Notes: generated by a model not told the origin, from the letters alone. A DNA stretch of 64,000 nucleotides from JARLGU01 sp036504535 (GCA_036504535.1 DASXUY010000026.1:124001-188000); one strand, 5' to 3'; positions 1 through 8,972 are shown, counted from the first letter of the stretch. A program made the numbers and translations.

Positions 1-252
1 AGTTCCCTTTCCTGATGCCGTATTCACGGATACATTCCGAAAGCAAGCATCAATTAGCGGCTAGGCGACGAATTTCCTGCAAATTCGACCTCGTGGAAGC
101 TAAAAGGACATCATCGTGGCACGCAAGCATATGACGTAGATTGCAGCCCTGCGTCGCAACTCGCCGCGAAGCGGCACAAGGATGCAACATCACGTTGCCG
201 CACCGCGCGTTGCGGCCGCCAGCAGCATCCTTCTATCCCCATCCGCACCGCG
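1..252. other. left-edge stretch without a recognisable gene
   Basis: No convincing reading frame, RNA gene or repeat was found here. It lies downstream of the GH35/42-like gene, which is read away from it towards the window edge. Short frames exist on the plus strand but their composition resembles shadows and none has a ribosome binding site. Confidence 0.4.
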
Positions 253-1956
253 CTACACCCGCGACGCGTACGTGTACGGCACGACCCGCCTCACCGACGG
301 CGCTCCGTCGGCACCGAGCAGGAGATCGATACGGTACTCGTCGCCGTTCAAGCGCCTTCCCGCCATCCATTTGCCGTCGCAGTAGTCGCCGTCGTCGATT
401 GAGAGGTACTCGACCACGCTTCCGGGTTCATCGGGGCAGCTGAACCGGACGCGGAACCCGAAACCGGCGATGACGAATACGCCGGGTTCGACGAGCGCAA
501 TGATCCCGCCGCCGCAGACGAACGGGTTCTCGTGGTACAACTTGGCGTCGCGCGGCTTGCCGGGATTCGCCCACTGGACCAGGATTCGATAACCGCCGAG
601 GTCAACGATCATGTCCGGGGAGACGTCGACGGTGGCGTTCTCGATCACACCGCGCACATTGGCGGCGTCGACACCTTGCAGGACAGGCGCCATGTCTCCG
701 AGCAGGCGATAAGTTGTTTGCAGCAGCTTCGCGGCGCTCGGGCCTGAGCCGCTTGACTGCGAGTGCGCGCCAGCCACTATCGCCACCACCGGGTTGCCAG
801 CGTCCTCTGGCGCAATAATGGCCGGGGCGAGGTCGGCCACACCAATGCTGTCGATACCAAATGGCGCAACACCGATGGCGGCGTGCTCGCCGACAGCATA
901 GAGCGCACTTGCGGCTGCGGCCAGCCCGCGAGTCATTTCGGGGATAAAAAGCGGATTACCGGAGACGGTGTACCGCGCACACTCGGCAGCAAAGTCAGGT
1001 AGATAGATGTCCGGCGCAAGGAACGCCATATTTGGCGCGGCAGCGCGCCAGATATCAATCATACTGGCGACGGGCCCTCCGCTGGGGTAATCGCCAGCGG
1101 GCTGACCGTCGTTCTGCACCAACCACGCGTTGGCGTACATGGGGATAGGATGCTCCGCAATCCCTGCGGCCCCAACCGCGCCGCAATACTGCGCGAAGTG
1201 CCACGCCATGAACACCTCGTCGCCCTGCCATCCGTCGCCGAACACGTCGCGCCACGCCCCGTGCTCTCGCGCACCGTTGGTGTCCCACAGCGTCCGCAAG
1301 CCCGGTTGGAGAGTGTCGCGATGCAGCGACAGGTACGATATCAGCGCAGTCGGCACATCGGATTCGTAAGCTTCCCGAGCTAGCGCGCAGTGGTCGCGTG
1401 AGCCTCGCAACAGACCGACTTCGTTCTCGACCTGCATCATTACGACCGTTGTGCCTTCGGGATCGAGTTCGCGGATTCGTCGCATGACAGCGGCAAACGC
1501 TTTCGCGTCGGCGTAGCGCAGTTCGCGCGACAACACACTCACCGTCTCAATGCGGGTTCCCGGCGTCGCTTCGGCTCGCGGGAAGCGGGCAAGATCGCGC
1601 TTAACCCACGCCGGGGCATAGTTCGATTGGGCGTTTTTGTAGGCACCAAACCATAGGGGCACGAGAAAGACGTTGTGGTCGCGAGCCTGCTCAATCAGCC
1701 CATCCACAAGGCTGAAATCAAAGCGGCCCTCCTCTGGCTCCACCAACTCCCAGCTGATCGTCGGCAGAATCATGTTGCAATTGAGCGCTTCAATGCGCCC
1801 CCAAACTTCGCGCTCCATGTAGTCGAGGCTCGATGCGCTGGAGTTGTGCAATTCGCCGCCAAGAAGCAGCACTGGCTGCCCGCCAACGATCAGGCGAGTC
1901 GCCCCATTAACGGTGGCGAGGTGTGGGAGACGCGTGGCTGTATGGATTTGGTTCAT
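253..1956 (-). CDS. GH35/GH42-like beta-galactosidase family protein (DUF5597 type)
   Basis: A 567-residue (beta/alpha)8 glycosidase of clan GH-A, expected to hydrolyse beta-galactosides or related oligosaccharides. The N-terminal half carries the 'PTISWELVEPEEGRFDF' block seen in GH35/GH42 enzymes. 'QVENEVG' places the probable acid/base Glu at about residue 179 and 'FIPEMTRG' the probable nucleophile Glu at about 340. The C-terminal ~150 residues resemble the DUF5597 beta domain. I start it at the ATG at 1956; the frame runs further upstream but into an inverted repeat and without family similarity. No clear ribosome binding site is visible and no signal peptide is obvious, so it may act on imported sugars. 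It is the last gene of a minus-strand sugar cluster after two GH71-like genes. Exact substrate is not predictable. Confidence 0.85.
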   Translation of the reverse strand: MNQIHTATRLPHLATVNGATRLIVGGQPVLLLGGELHNSSASSLDYMEREVWGRIEALNCNMILPTISWELVEPEEGRFDFSLVDGLIEQARDHNVFLVPLWFGAYKNAQSNYAPAWVKRDLARFPRAEATPGTRIETVSVLSRELRYADAKAFAAVMRRIRELDPEGTTVVMMQVENEVGLLRGSRDHCALAREAYESDVPTALISYLSLHRDTLQPGLRTLWDTNGAREHGAWRDVFGDGWQGDEVFMAWHFAQYCGAVGAAGIAEHPIPMYANAWLVQNDGQPAGDYPSGGPVASMIDIWRAAAPNMAFLAPDIYLPDFAAECARYTVSGNPLFIPEMTRGLAAAASALYAVGEHAAIGVAPFGIDSIGVADLAPAIIAPEDAGNPVVAIVAGAHSQSSGSGPSAAKLLQTTYRLLGDMAPVLQGVDAANVRGVIENATVDVSPDMIVDLGGYRILVQWANPGKPRDAKLYHENPFVCGGGIIALVEPGVFVIAGFGFRVRFSCPDEPGSVVEYLSIDDGDYCDGKWMAGRRLNGDEYRIDLLLGADGAPSVRRVVPYTYASRV

Positions 1957-2018
1957 GGTAATGGGTGGTATTGGGTTTGGTATCGAAATGCCGTCTCTGT
2001 GAGCGTGGGAGTGAAGAA

Positions 2019-2138
2019 AAGACCTCACCCCCAGCCCCTCTCCTAGGATAAGGAGAGGGGAGTCAGAGGGATCGAGGGTCAGCCACTATTCTGGCTCCCT
2101 TCCCCTTATCCTAGGGGAAGGGCTGGGGATGAGGTCTT
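2019..2138. repeat. 120 bp imperfect inverted repeat (CTCACCCCCAGCCC family)
   Basis: Two ~44 bp arms (2019-2062 and 2095-2138) are near-perfect reverse complements around a 32 bp spacer. Each arm begins AAGACCTCA, continues CCCCAGCCC and contains CCTAGGATAAGG. The element lies 8 bp after the first GH71 stop and 62 bp before the GH35/42-like start. It could fold into a long cruciform or mRNA hairpin, and so act as a terminator, attenuator or RNA-stability element. Related C-rich/G-rich sequence occurs at 20029-20087 and as a fragment near 44636-44654, so this looks like a mobile or amplified palindromic repeat. Confidence 0.8.
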
Positions 2139-2146
2139 CCCACGGC

Positions 2147-3736
2147 CTACTTGCCCCGCTTCCCGTCGCCAGGCAACGTCTCCACATAGCCTGTCGTCGG
2201 CCAGTAATCGTAGAAGTCGATCTTGTCGAGCACGGGCTCCCCTTCGACCGAGTTGATCTTTTTCCCGTCGCGCCACAACGAGAAGGTCTGCGCGCCAGCG
2301 ACAAAAGGCGTTACGGTATGCGTCACGCCTGCGGGGACGTCGAACGTTGCCGTCGTACTGCCCGAATCGACTCGAAGCTTTGCGGGAGCTGTGAGCGCCG
2401 TTGTCACATACAGGTTATCGCTCGGGGCCGTGTTGCCCGTGCTCACTGCTGGGCGTGGGTCCTTCGCCGCTACCGTCTTGTAGCTGTGCGTAATGTACGA
2501 ATAGAAGATGCTGTCGGCGATAATCTTCGGCGTCCGACCTGTTTTGTACCACTGAGTGTAGTAGCGATTGAGTTCGTCCATGCCCGCCTGAGGCTTATAC
2601 CAGCCAAGCGGGGCGCCTTGTGCGGTGCCATTCGGATACTTCTTGTAATCGTCGATTGGCTCTATATACGACTCGTTGTAGTCGTTCCACGTCAGCATCA
2701 TCACCCAGTCGGCATTCTGCGTGACCATGGCGGAGACCCACTGGGCCTCAAGTCCTTGCCCGCCAGCGTGCTCAAAGAACTTACCGTTGCGGTTGCTGTT
2801 GTCTGCCTTGAGCGCCTCGCCAGGCTGCCAGTGCCAGCTCCCGATACTGAAATACGATCCCCACCAGTAATGCGTGGCGATACTGGTCATCCACGTCTTC
2901 CCAGCTTTGTGCGATTCAATCCCCTGCCGTTCGAGAACGGGCAGACCGCCACCAATCGGCGAGTTCTGGATCTGCCACATGGACATGCCCTGAGCGGCAT
3001 CGCCCCAAGCCGCCATCTCTTCTTGCGACGATTTGACGGTGCCTCCGCCGAGAACTAGCTGCCACCAGGTGATCGGGACGAAGTAGACTTCGATGCGGTC
3101 CTTCTTGAGCGGCGCAATAAGGTTCTCTTTCCACCATTCTATCGCGGCGTACGGATTGCTGTCTTTCCACCACGATACCGGTTCGGCGGGTTTGAGTCCA
3201 TAGCCGCCCGTGTCGGCACCATATGCGCAGACGAGCGGCTTACCCTTCACCTTGAAGTAGTTGGCGTGCTTGCCGTACTGTCGCACCAGGTCGGCATAAT
3301 CCGACGGCGTCTTCTTTGGGTTACCGTAGTCACACTCGAAAAAGAGCTGGAACCCGGAGTTCAGCTCCTTGGCCGCTTCGAACAGGGCCTCGACAGCGTT
3401 GTGATAGTCGGAGTTCGCCTGCATGATATCAAGGCCAAATCCGTCGATGCCCATCGACTGCGCCATCTGAATCTCAGCCTTATATTGCGCTATAAGCTTG
3501 GGTTTTGGCTGCACATTGCCGCCGAATGGCCCGCAGCAGACCATATACCACGCGAAAACCTTGCGGTCATTCTTGTACCGGGTGCTAGGCTCGAAAAACG
3601 TCTTCGCGGGCAGCCGAAAATCTGGCAGAGCTTGCGCCTGCGCGGGCTTGATCGATCCTATCGATGCTGCAGCGAAAAGACTGGCCGCAGCGAGGGCTGA
3701 CGACAGACGGTGAATAAGATTGCGTTGCGTTTGCAT
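2147..3736 (-). CDS. secreted GH71-like alpha-1,3-glucanase family protein
   Basis: A 529-residue exported glycosidase. Residues 1-35 form a signal peptide (hydrophobic run SALAAASLFAAASIG, then AQA). The catalytic part begins with 'KVFAWYMVCCGP', followed by 'SMGIDGFGLDIMQAN' and 'FQLFFECDYG', which match GH71 (mutanase/alpha-1,3-glucanase) barrel blocks. 'LTWNDYNESY' holds the probable catalytic Glu. The last ~110 residues form an Ig-like beta domain ending in 'YDYWPTTGYVE'. The ATG at 3736 is preceded by AAGGAAAG. It is a clear paralogue of the next gene upstream (3841-5253), sharing block order and C-terminal domain, so the pair arose by tandem duplication. Alpha-1,3-glucan of fungal walls or bacterial biofilms is the family substrate; the activity here is inferred. 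Confidence 0.85.
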   Translation of the reverse strand: MQTQRNLIHRLSSALAAASLFAAASIGSIKPAQAQALPDFRLPAKTFFEPSTRYKNDRKVFAWYMVCCGPFGGNVQPKPKLIAQYKAEIQMAQSMGIDGFGLDIMQANSDYHNAVEALFEAAKELNSGFQLFFECDYGNPKKTPSDYADLVRQYGKHANYFKVKGKPLVCAYGADTGGYGLKPAEPVSWWKDSNPYAAIEWWKENLIAPLKKDRIEVYFVPITWWQLVLGGGTVKSSQEEMAAWGDAAQGMSMWQIQNSPIGGGLPVLERQGIESHKAGKTWMTSIATHYWWGSYFSIGSWHWQPGEALKADNSNRNGKFFEHAGGQGLEAQWVSAMVTQNADWVMMLTWNDYNESYIEPIDDYKKYPNGTAQGAPLGWYKPQAGMDELNRYYTQWYKTGRTPKIIADSIFYSYITHSYKTVAAKDPRPAVSTGNTAPSDNLYVTTALTAPAKLRVDSGSTTATFDVPAGVTHTVTPFVAGAQTFSLWRDGKKINSVEGEPVLDKIDFYDYWPTTGYVETLPGDGKRGK

Positions 3737-3763
3737 AGATGCTTTCCTTGGTTGCGGAAGTTG

Positions 3764-3823
3764 CTAACGGGCACCTTTGGCTGGCACTTCCACGAAGCCC
3801 GTTGTGGTCCAAAAATAACGCCG
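3764..3823 (-). pseudogene. relic of a GH71-type C-terminus between the two paralogues
   Basis: Read on the minus strand in another frame, this segment encodes RRYFWTTTGFVEVPAKGAR followed by a stop. It matches the C-terminal ends of both flanking enzymes (YDYWPTTGYVE and then a short charged tail). It lies just after the stop of the upstream paralogue at 3841. The simplest reading is a leftover tail from a third copy, or from unequal recombination during tandem duplication. An inverted pair AAGCCCGT/ACGGGCTT also flanks part of it. Confidence 0.6.
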
Positions 3824-3840
3824 CGACGGGCTTGTGTCCA

Positions 3841-5253
3841 CTAGGGAGATTCCACATATCCCGTGGTTGGCCAGTAATCGTACATCGTAATCGAAGAAGC
3901 GATGGGCGCGCCTGTGACCGTCGCAACCGTGGTCGCTCCTCGAATAATCGAGAATGTCTGCGTCCCGGCATTCATTGGCACCGTCGTGCTCTGAATCCCT
4001 GCAGCCATCGCGATATTCGTGGTCGTCCCGCCTGAAACCACTCGCAATGTCGCCGGCGACGTAAGCGCGGTGGTTACGTAGATGCTGTCCGCAAATGTCC
4101 CGTTGCCGCACGTCACCGGCGACCGAGCGTCACCGCTCGCGATCAGTGACGCACTATGGATGCGGTAGTTATAGAAGAGCGCATCTGACGTGATCGTCGG
4201 TTGAATACCCGATTTGTACCACTGGATGTAATAGCGATTGAGCTCGCCGAGGCCGGTCTGCGGCTGGTACCAGCCCAACGGCGCCACATACGCAGTGTTG
4301 TTACGGTACTTGCGGTAGTCGTCGACCGGGGCGATATACGACTCGTTATAATCGTTCCAGGTTAGCATCATCACCCACTCGGGGTTCTGGACATTGATAA
4401 TGTCGAGCCACTGCGAATTGAGCCCCGACCCGCCCGCATGCTCAAAATAGTGCCCATTTTGCCCGCCCCAACCCGGCAGGCTATTGGCTGACGCCCACCA
4501 GTAGTGGAACGAAACCGTAGACATCCACGTCTTTCCCGCAGAATGCAACGCCGCCGCATAATTGTCCAGGGTCGTGAGGCCACCGCCTATGGGCGAGTTC
4601 TGAATCTGCCAGAGTTGTTGCCCGGACGCGACCGATCCCCACCCTGCAACCTCCGCCGTCGCATTTCCGAACTGCTGCCATGTTGTCGGTACGAAGTAAA
4701 CATTTATCCCAGCCGTTGCCAGCGGTGCGATGACATTCGTTTGCCACCACGCCGGACCGGCTGAGGCAGGGCTGAACCCATACTCACCGCCATAGCAGCC
4801 CATCACGGCCTGTCCATTCACCCTGAAGTAAGCCGGGTGGTTTGCGTATTGCTGCATGTACCACACATAATCGGGTGATGGCAATGGGCCCGTGCCCTCG
4901 TCGAACTCGAAAAACAACTGAAAACCGCCTACTTGCTGCGCTGCCTGAAACAGCGCGGCCACGGTAGCCTGCATGTTCGGGTTAGCCTGCATCACGTCAA
5001 GCCCAAACCCGTCGATTCCCATCGATTTGGCTTCCTTGATCTCCTCGACATCGTTGGCGACCAATGTCGCAAAAGGATCGGTCCACGAGCAGAAAGCTGG
5101 ACAGCCCGTGATGTACCAGGCAAAGACCTTTTTGCCGTTCGGCTGGAAGAATGTCTTCCCGGGAAGGCTTAGATTGGGAATTGTCTGGGCATGTGCGACA
5201 CAGGTCGCAAACGCAAGGCAAAGGAACAACGTGACGAAACGTATGAGCTTCAT
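3841..5253 (-). CDS. secreted GH71-like alpha-1,3-glucanase family protein (paralogue)
   Basis: A 470-residue exported enzyme with a signal peptide ending at AHA (about residue 22). It repeats the blocks of its downstream neighbour: 'KKVFAWYITGCP', 'SMGIDGFGLDVMQAN', 'FQLFFEFDEG', 'LTWNDYNESYIAP' and a C-terminal Ig-like domain ending 'YDYWPTTGYVESP'. The Glu in WNDYNES is the probable catalytic acid. The ATG at 5253 follows GGAGAT at normal spacing. It lies 104 bp before the second paralogue and 115 bp after a wrecked pseudopilin gene, all behind a GntR/LacI regulator. Role: extracellular depolymerisation of an alpha-glucan, inferred from family. Confidence 0.85.
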   Translation of the reverse strand: MKLIRFVTLFLCLAFATCVAHAQTIPNLSLPGKTFFQPNGKKVFAWYITGCPAFCSWTDPFATLVANDVEEIKEAKSMGIDGFGLDVMQANPNMQATVAALFQAAQQVGGFQLFFEFDEGTGPLPSPDYVWYMQQYANHPAYFRVNGQAVMGCYGGEYGFSPASAGPAWWQTNVIAPLATAGINVYFVPTTWQQFGNATAEVAGWGSVASGQQLWQIQNSPIGGGLTTLDNYAAALHSAGKTWMSTVSFHYWWASANSLPGWGGQNGHYFEHAGGSGLNSQWLDIINVQNPEWVMMLTWNDYNESYIAPVDDYRKYRNNTAYVAPLGWYQPQTGLGELNRYYIQWYKSGIQPTITSDALFYNYRIHSASLIASGDARSPVTCGNGTFADSIYVTTALTSPATLRVVSGGTTTNIAMAAGIQSTTVPMNAGTQTFSIIRGATTVATVTGAPIASSITMYDYWPTTGYVESP

Positions 5254-5367
5254 AGTGTGATCTCCAGTGACCTACATCGTCGATTGCGTTATCTGAGGGA
5301 TGCGTGAAGAGCCATCCTGATCTCGAACGGCCGCTCTCCTGCGGGCCGTCCAACTTTGCGACGCTCC

Positions 5368-5605
5368 CTAATACCAGCTGAACGTCGCGGGCTGCGTCGG
5401 GTCTGCGCATTCGGTTCCACTGGCGGGGTTACCGCCTGAGCCGTCGACCTCGCAGTAGGTAGTCGCTAGCGGTGTCGAGCCCTCTCCTTCGCCTTGGCGA
5501 AGATAGGGAACAAGACAGCTTGCAATATAGCGATAATAGCTATTACGGCATATTAAAATAAGGCGGGCGCCGATATTTCCTGCTTTTCAAGTGTCGGTCA
5601 TTCAT
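5368..5605 (-). pseudogene. decayed DUF1559-type pseudopilin gene
   Basis: The start is intact: GGGAGG at 5613-5618, then ATG at 5605 and MNDRHLKSRK. A few codons later the frame hits a stop. In the next frame the sequence reads AVIAIIAILQAVLFPIFAK, followed by AKERAR. This is almost the hydrophobic stalk of the intact pseudopilin at 47959-48855 (VIAIIAILAAVLFPVFA, then TAREKAR). After another stop a third frame reads CEVDGSGGNPASGTECADP and ends PATFSWY-stop, resembling the AATFSTY end of the intact protein. So the N-terminal stalk and C-terminal end survive, the middle is deleted, and there are two frame shifts. It sits between the regulator and the glycosidases, where locus two has the intact gene. 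Confidence 0.75.
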
Positions 5606-5621
5606 GATTGATCCTCCCATT

Positions 5622-5655
5622 AGTATCGGACCGGGTCAGAAAACCAGTATCGGAC
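5622..5655. promoter_or_regulatory. 11 bp direct repeat, possible regulator site
   Basis: AGTATCGGACC occurs twice, at 5622-5632 and 5645-5655, exactly 23 bp apart. That is about two helical turns. The repeat lies between the GntR/LacI regulator stop and the ribosome binding site of the decayed pseudopilin. It could be an operator for the glycosidase genes or a duplication scar; nothing else distinguishes these. Confidence 0.35.
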
Positions 5656-5679
5656 CAAGTTCTAACCCTGGTCAACGGA

Positions 5680-6936
5680 TCATCCCGCTCCGGTTGCTAG
5701 CTCAAAATGCGATGACATTCTGGCTACGAGATGCGAGTGCAGGCTCACCTTCTGCCCACCTCGCCGACCCGAGAGTGCCGCCTGCATCATTCGCGCTGCT
5801 TCCTCGCCCATCTCTTCAAGCGGCGGACGCATCGTGCTCAAATTGTGCGGACGCGCATGGGAGACATCATCGAACCCGATGATCACGAAGTCCCTGCCGA
5901 GCGCGTACCCCGCCTCTTTCGCCGCCTGCAAAAACCCTATCGCCACTTCGTCGTTGACCGCGATCACGCCGCGTCCAGGCAAACCGCCGCGCAGCATTTC
6001 GCGGCTCCAGTCGTAGCTGGCATGACTATGCAGGCCGCGACCAGGCTGCTCGAACTCCCGATAGCCTTCAAGTTCGGTCTCCAGCGGGCTCGGCTTGATG
6101 AACGTCGTCAGGCGGCTCTCATTGATTCCGCTCACAAGCAACGCTTCACGAATTCCCGCGAGGCGTTTCGCCGCGAACTCGGATTCGTAGGGTGCGACGA
6201 ACACGAAGCTATCACAGCCTTGCTCGATGAGATGTCCCGCCGCATGGAACCCAGCGTCACGGTTGTCGTAGCACACACATGCGCCAGGCATGATCCGCTC
6301 GTCGTTCAGGATAGTCACAACCGGCGGGTTGTCGGGGCGCGCTGCAACCAGACGACGCGACAACGCTTCGATGGCCTCGTCGCGCAACATAACGAAGACA
6401 ATCCCGTCAACGTTCTCGGCAAGCAGTTCGTCGACCACCGCGTCGACATCGATAGGGTCCGTCAGTGAATGGCGCTCCTGGGTGGGAAATCGCGTGCGCA
6501 TGCCAAGTGCGGTGAGATGCCGCTCGACCGAGTTCACTGCAACATACGGCCAGCCGCGCGTCCAATCGTTCTCGGCGACCTTCACTTCGATCGGTGATAC
6601 GATCCCAATCGTGGCCAGGCGCGTTCCCAGCATCTCCGGCTGGCGGTAAGTCAGCGTGGGGACGGGCGCAATCTCGGCCAACGACTTCGCCGTGCCCGTC
6701 GCCACGAAAGTACCGCGGCGGTCGCGGGAAACCAACGTGCCATCAACAAGCAAATCAGCCATCGCATGCTCGATCGTGGCGAGCGATACTTGATACGCTT
6801 CCGCCAGCTCGCGGCGGCTCGGAACCATTGCGCCGCTGGCCCACACACCACGCGCGATTTTGTGGCGCAAGTCAGATTCGATGCGCTTGTACGGCGGATG
6901 ATACTCCCGCTTTTTAGTTTTCTCGCTCGTGACCAT
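5680..6936 (-). CDS. GntR-type HTH / LacI-type sugar-binding hybrid regulator
   Basis: A 418-residue transcription factor. Residues ~12-80 form a GntR winged helix ('YKRIESDLRHKIARGVWASGAMVPSRRELAEAYQVS', shown here by its ends YKRIESDL and RRELAEAYQVS, then TIEHAMADL). Residues ~105-400 form a LacI/periplasmic-binding-like effector domain ('TIGIVSPIEV', 'VDGIVFVMLRDEAI', 'GVIAVNDEVAIGFL', 'DFVIIGFDD'). This architecture (AraR-like) usually binds a sugar and controls a nearby utilisation locus. The ATG at 6936 follows AGGTG. A strong promoter and palindrome lie upstream (6945-6997), suggesting autoregulation. Downstream are the decayed pseudopilin and the glycoside hydrolases, its likely targets. 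Confidence 0.9.
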   Translation of the reverse strand: MVTSEKTKKREYHPPYKRIESDLRHKIARGVWASGAMVPSRRELAEAYQVSLATIEHAMADLLVDGTLVSRDRRGTFVATGTAKSLAEIAPVPTLTYRQPEMLGTRLATIGIVSPIEVKVAENDWTRGWPYVAVNSVERHLTALGMRTRFPTQERHSLTDPIDVDAVVDELLAENVDGIVFVMLRDEAIEALSRRLVAARPDNPPVVTILNDERIMPGACVCYDNRDAGFHAAGHLIEQGCDSFVFVAPYESEFAAKRLAGIREALLVSGINESRLTTFIKPSPLETELEGYREFEQPGRGLHSHASYDWSREMLRGGLPGRGVIAVNDEVAIGFLQAAKEAGYALGRDFVIIGFDDVSHARPHNLSTMRPPLEEMGEEAARMMQAALSGRRGGQKVSLHSHLVARMSSHFELATGAG

Positions 6937-6944
6937 CAGTGCAC

Positions 6945-6997
6945 CTGTACTAGAACTAGAACAGACTCATCGTACCACGCCCTCTGTGTTCTGTCAA
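6945..6997 (-). promoter_or_regulatory. promoter of the GntR/LacI regulator with overlapping palindrome
   Basis: Read on the minus strand: a consensus -35 TTGACA (6992-6997), a 17 bp spacer, and -10 TACGAT (6969-6974). Immediately downstream, over the expected transcription start, is the imperfect palindrome CTGTTCTAGTTCTAGTACAG (6945-6964). Its position fits an operator for self-repression. No experimental support. Confidence 0.65.
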
Positions 6998-7044
6998 GAG
7001 GCAGTACAGACCCACTCTTGAGCCATAACAGCCAAGGCACGAAA

Positions 7045-7079
7045 AAGCGCCGCAATGACAGATGTCCATTGCGGCGCTT
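7045..7079 (-). terminator. rho-independent terminator
   Basis: A perfect 13 bp stem (7045-7057 with 7067-7079) closes a 9-base loop. On the minus strand it is followed by TTTTTCG, so it ends transcription of the carbohydrate-binding protein gene 28 bp after its stop and separates it from the regulator. Confidence 0.85.
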
Positions 7080-7106
7080 AGTTGATTGCTTATTGCGATC
7101 GAGTTG

Positions 7107-8069
7107 CTACTTCACTTCCGTGAACTTGACGTCTCCAACCCAAACAGTGCCGGTAATCTGCCCTAGCGGGAAGACGACCATCACGTTATTCGGCTTCACC
7201 TTTTCAGCAGTGAACGTCACCGCATGATATCGCCACACAGGCCCGGCGAAGATGCGGAAGTCAGCCTTGCCTACAGCGTGGAAATCGTCGCTCGCGATCT
7301 GGGCGACCGCGCCGAACGAACGCGGCTTGTCGCTCTTCACGCAGTAACTCAGCGTGTACTTATGGCCCTCGATCAGATTCACCAGCGAGCTGGCAATATG
7401 CGTCCGCCACTCCGGGCTCGTCGTCTTGAGCACATTGATCGCAAGCGCGCTCGCTGGAGCCTGAACCGCAGAGCTGCCCGACGATGCCGTGAGCGTCATA
7501 TCGGCTAGCCACACCGTACCGGTAGCCTGTCCGACTTGTACCGCAAGCTGGACCCCTTCGGACGTGATGTTGATCGCGGTGAACGGATACGTAAACGTTT
7601 GCCATTCCGTGGATAAGGTTGGCGCTTGAACAAAACCGACACCGTGGAAGTCTCCGCCCTGCATCTGCGTGACGAATTGAATGGCCCTAGCGGCGCTTGC
7701 CTTAGCGCGGAATTTCAGCACATAATTAGTGCCTTCCACGAGGGGTAGATCCTGTTGCACGAGGCAGCTCTTCCACGCCTTCTCCTCGACTTTGCCAACA
7801 GTCACTTTCAGCGAATCACCGTCAGCGACGATGGACGACGACCCCTTATCCAGAAACCAGTAGTTCCACGATGCCGGATCGTTGGTCGGAAAGAGTAGGT
7901 TCGTCGCCGTCTTATCGTTCGGCGTCACCTTCATCATCGTCGCGCCGCCGTCGTCAGCCGACGCCAATCGCCACGTCTCAGGCGTCGCCGGAAGCTCGAT
8001 CACCTGCGCATGGCAGGCCGCCATGGCGACTCCAAACCCGAGCAGTGCCGCAAAATACTTTATCTTCAT
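7107..8069 (-). CDS. secreted carbohydrate-binding-module protein (two CBM4/9-like domains)
   Basis: A 320-residue secreted protein. The start is the ATG at 8069 behind GGAGGG; the longer frame upstream has no such site. A signal peptide (MKIKYFAALLGFGVAMAACHA) may be a lipoprotein-like or plain signal. Two similar beta-sandwich halves follow: one near residues 60-180 ('YVLKFRAKASAARAIQFV', 'TVWLADMTL') and one near 195-320 ('YTLSYCVKSDKPRSFGAV', 'TVWVGDVKFTEVK'). The spacing resembles CBM4/CBM9-type carbohydrate-binding modules. No catalytic domain is visible. It lies upstream of the GntR/LacI regulator and probably belongs to the same sugar locus as a polysaccharide-binding surface or secreted protein. 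Confidence 0.7.
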   Translation of the reverse strand: MKIKYFAALLGFGVAMAACHAQVIELPATPETWRLASADDGGATMMKVTPNDKTATNLLFPTNDPASWNYWFLDKGSSSIVADGDSLKVTVGKVEEKAWKSCLVQQDLPLVEGTNYVLKFRAKASAARAIQFVTQMQGGDFHGVGFVQAPTLSTEWQTFTYPFTAINITSEGVQLAVQVGQATGTVWLADMTLTASSGSSAVQAPASALAINVLKTTSPEWRTHIASSLVNLIEGHKYTLSYCVKSDKPRSFGAVAQIASDDFHAVGKADFRIFAGPVWRYHAVTFTAEKVKPNNVMVVFPLGQITGTVWVGDVKFTEVK

Positions 8070-8280
8070 GGGATTCCCTCCATCCACCATTCTACTTGCA
8101 GGTAACGCTAGTACCCAATTCGCCCTAACGAAATCGTCTGTTAGCAAGCAACCTTAATTTAGCCAGCTCATTGCGCTAATCCTGCCACATAGCGCGTCGA
8201 CCGAGGCGAGATTCATGATTGAGGCACTCGATCACTTTATGCCACCACTCCTAATGAACCCCGCCTGGGACTGCCCCGCG

Positions 8281-8936
8281 TGAGCGGCTGCGGTCGGTAT
8301 GCCACCCACCATCTTTGCATCCGCTGAAGCGGTGCCTGTGAATAGCAGACCGCCCTCCGAGCTAAGATGCTGGCCCATCGCCTCAACTCCGAACGAACCA
8401 AGCCTGGGGACTGCCCCGCAGAAGGTGGCACCACTTGTTCGCGGCGTAGAAGCAGCCAGGCCTATCGTCACATTCCCAAACCCGTCATCCCAATCGTGGC
8501 TTATCGCAACTGTTTGGGGCCGCCTTTAGGACGCAGTCCCCGAAGAATTTGTCGCCAACCCTCGCCACGGAGCGGCCCATTAGCCGTGAGGCGCTACGGT
8601 CGGCATGCCGCTAACGTTCATTGCATCCGCTAAAGCGGTGCCTGTAAAAAGAAGATCGCCCGTTGGGCTAAGAGCAATAGACCCTGTTGCCTCCACTCCG
8701 AACGAACCAAGCCTGGGGACTGCCCCGCAGAAGGTGGCACCACTTGTTCGCGGTGTAGAAGCAGCCAAGCCTTCCGTCACCTTCCCAAACCCGTCATCCC
8801 AATCGTGGCGCATCGCAACTGTTTGGGGCCGCCTTCGAGGACGCTGTCCCCGAAATTTGTCGCCAACCCTCGCCACGGAGCGGCGGTCCCGCGTGAGCGG
8901 CTGCGGTCGGTATGCCGCCCACCGTCTTGCAATGCC
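8281..8936. repeat. tandem ~306 bp intergenic repeat, two units plus a partial third
   Basis: Units begin at 8281, 8587 and 8894 with variants of TGAGCGGCTGCGGTCGGTAT, giving periods of 306 and 307 bp. The first two are highly similar over most of their length, sharing for example GCCTGGGGACTGCCCCGCAG and GAACGAACCAAGCC. The third is cut after about 40 bp. The whole stretch 8148-8972 has no credible gene: minus-strand frames that cross it read the repeat twice. Pieces of the same element recur at 15101-15153, 39367-39420 and 54447-54555, so it is a dispersed non-coding family, perhaps a decayed non-autonomous mobile element. Confidence 0.75.
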
Positions 8937-8972
8937 AAGGCCTCCATTTTCCCACACGCCACTACACCCCCA

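Noticed and set aside
8232..8957. Two similar minus-strand frames reading 'GLAASTPRTSGATFCGAV'
   Set aside because: They are the same nucleotide repeat read twice, with many frame breaks; fragments elsewhere are in no constant frame.
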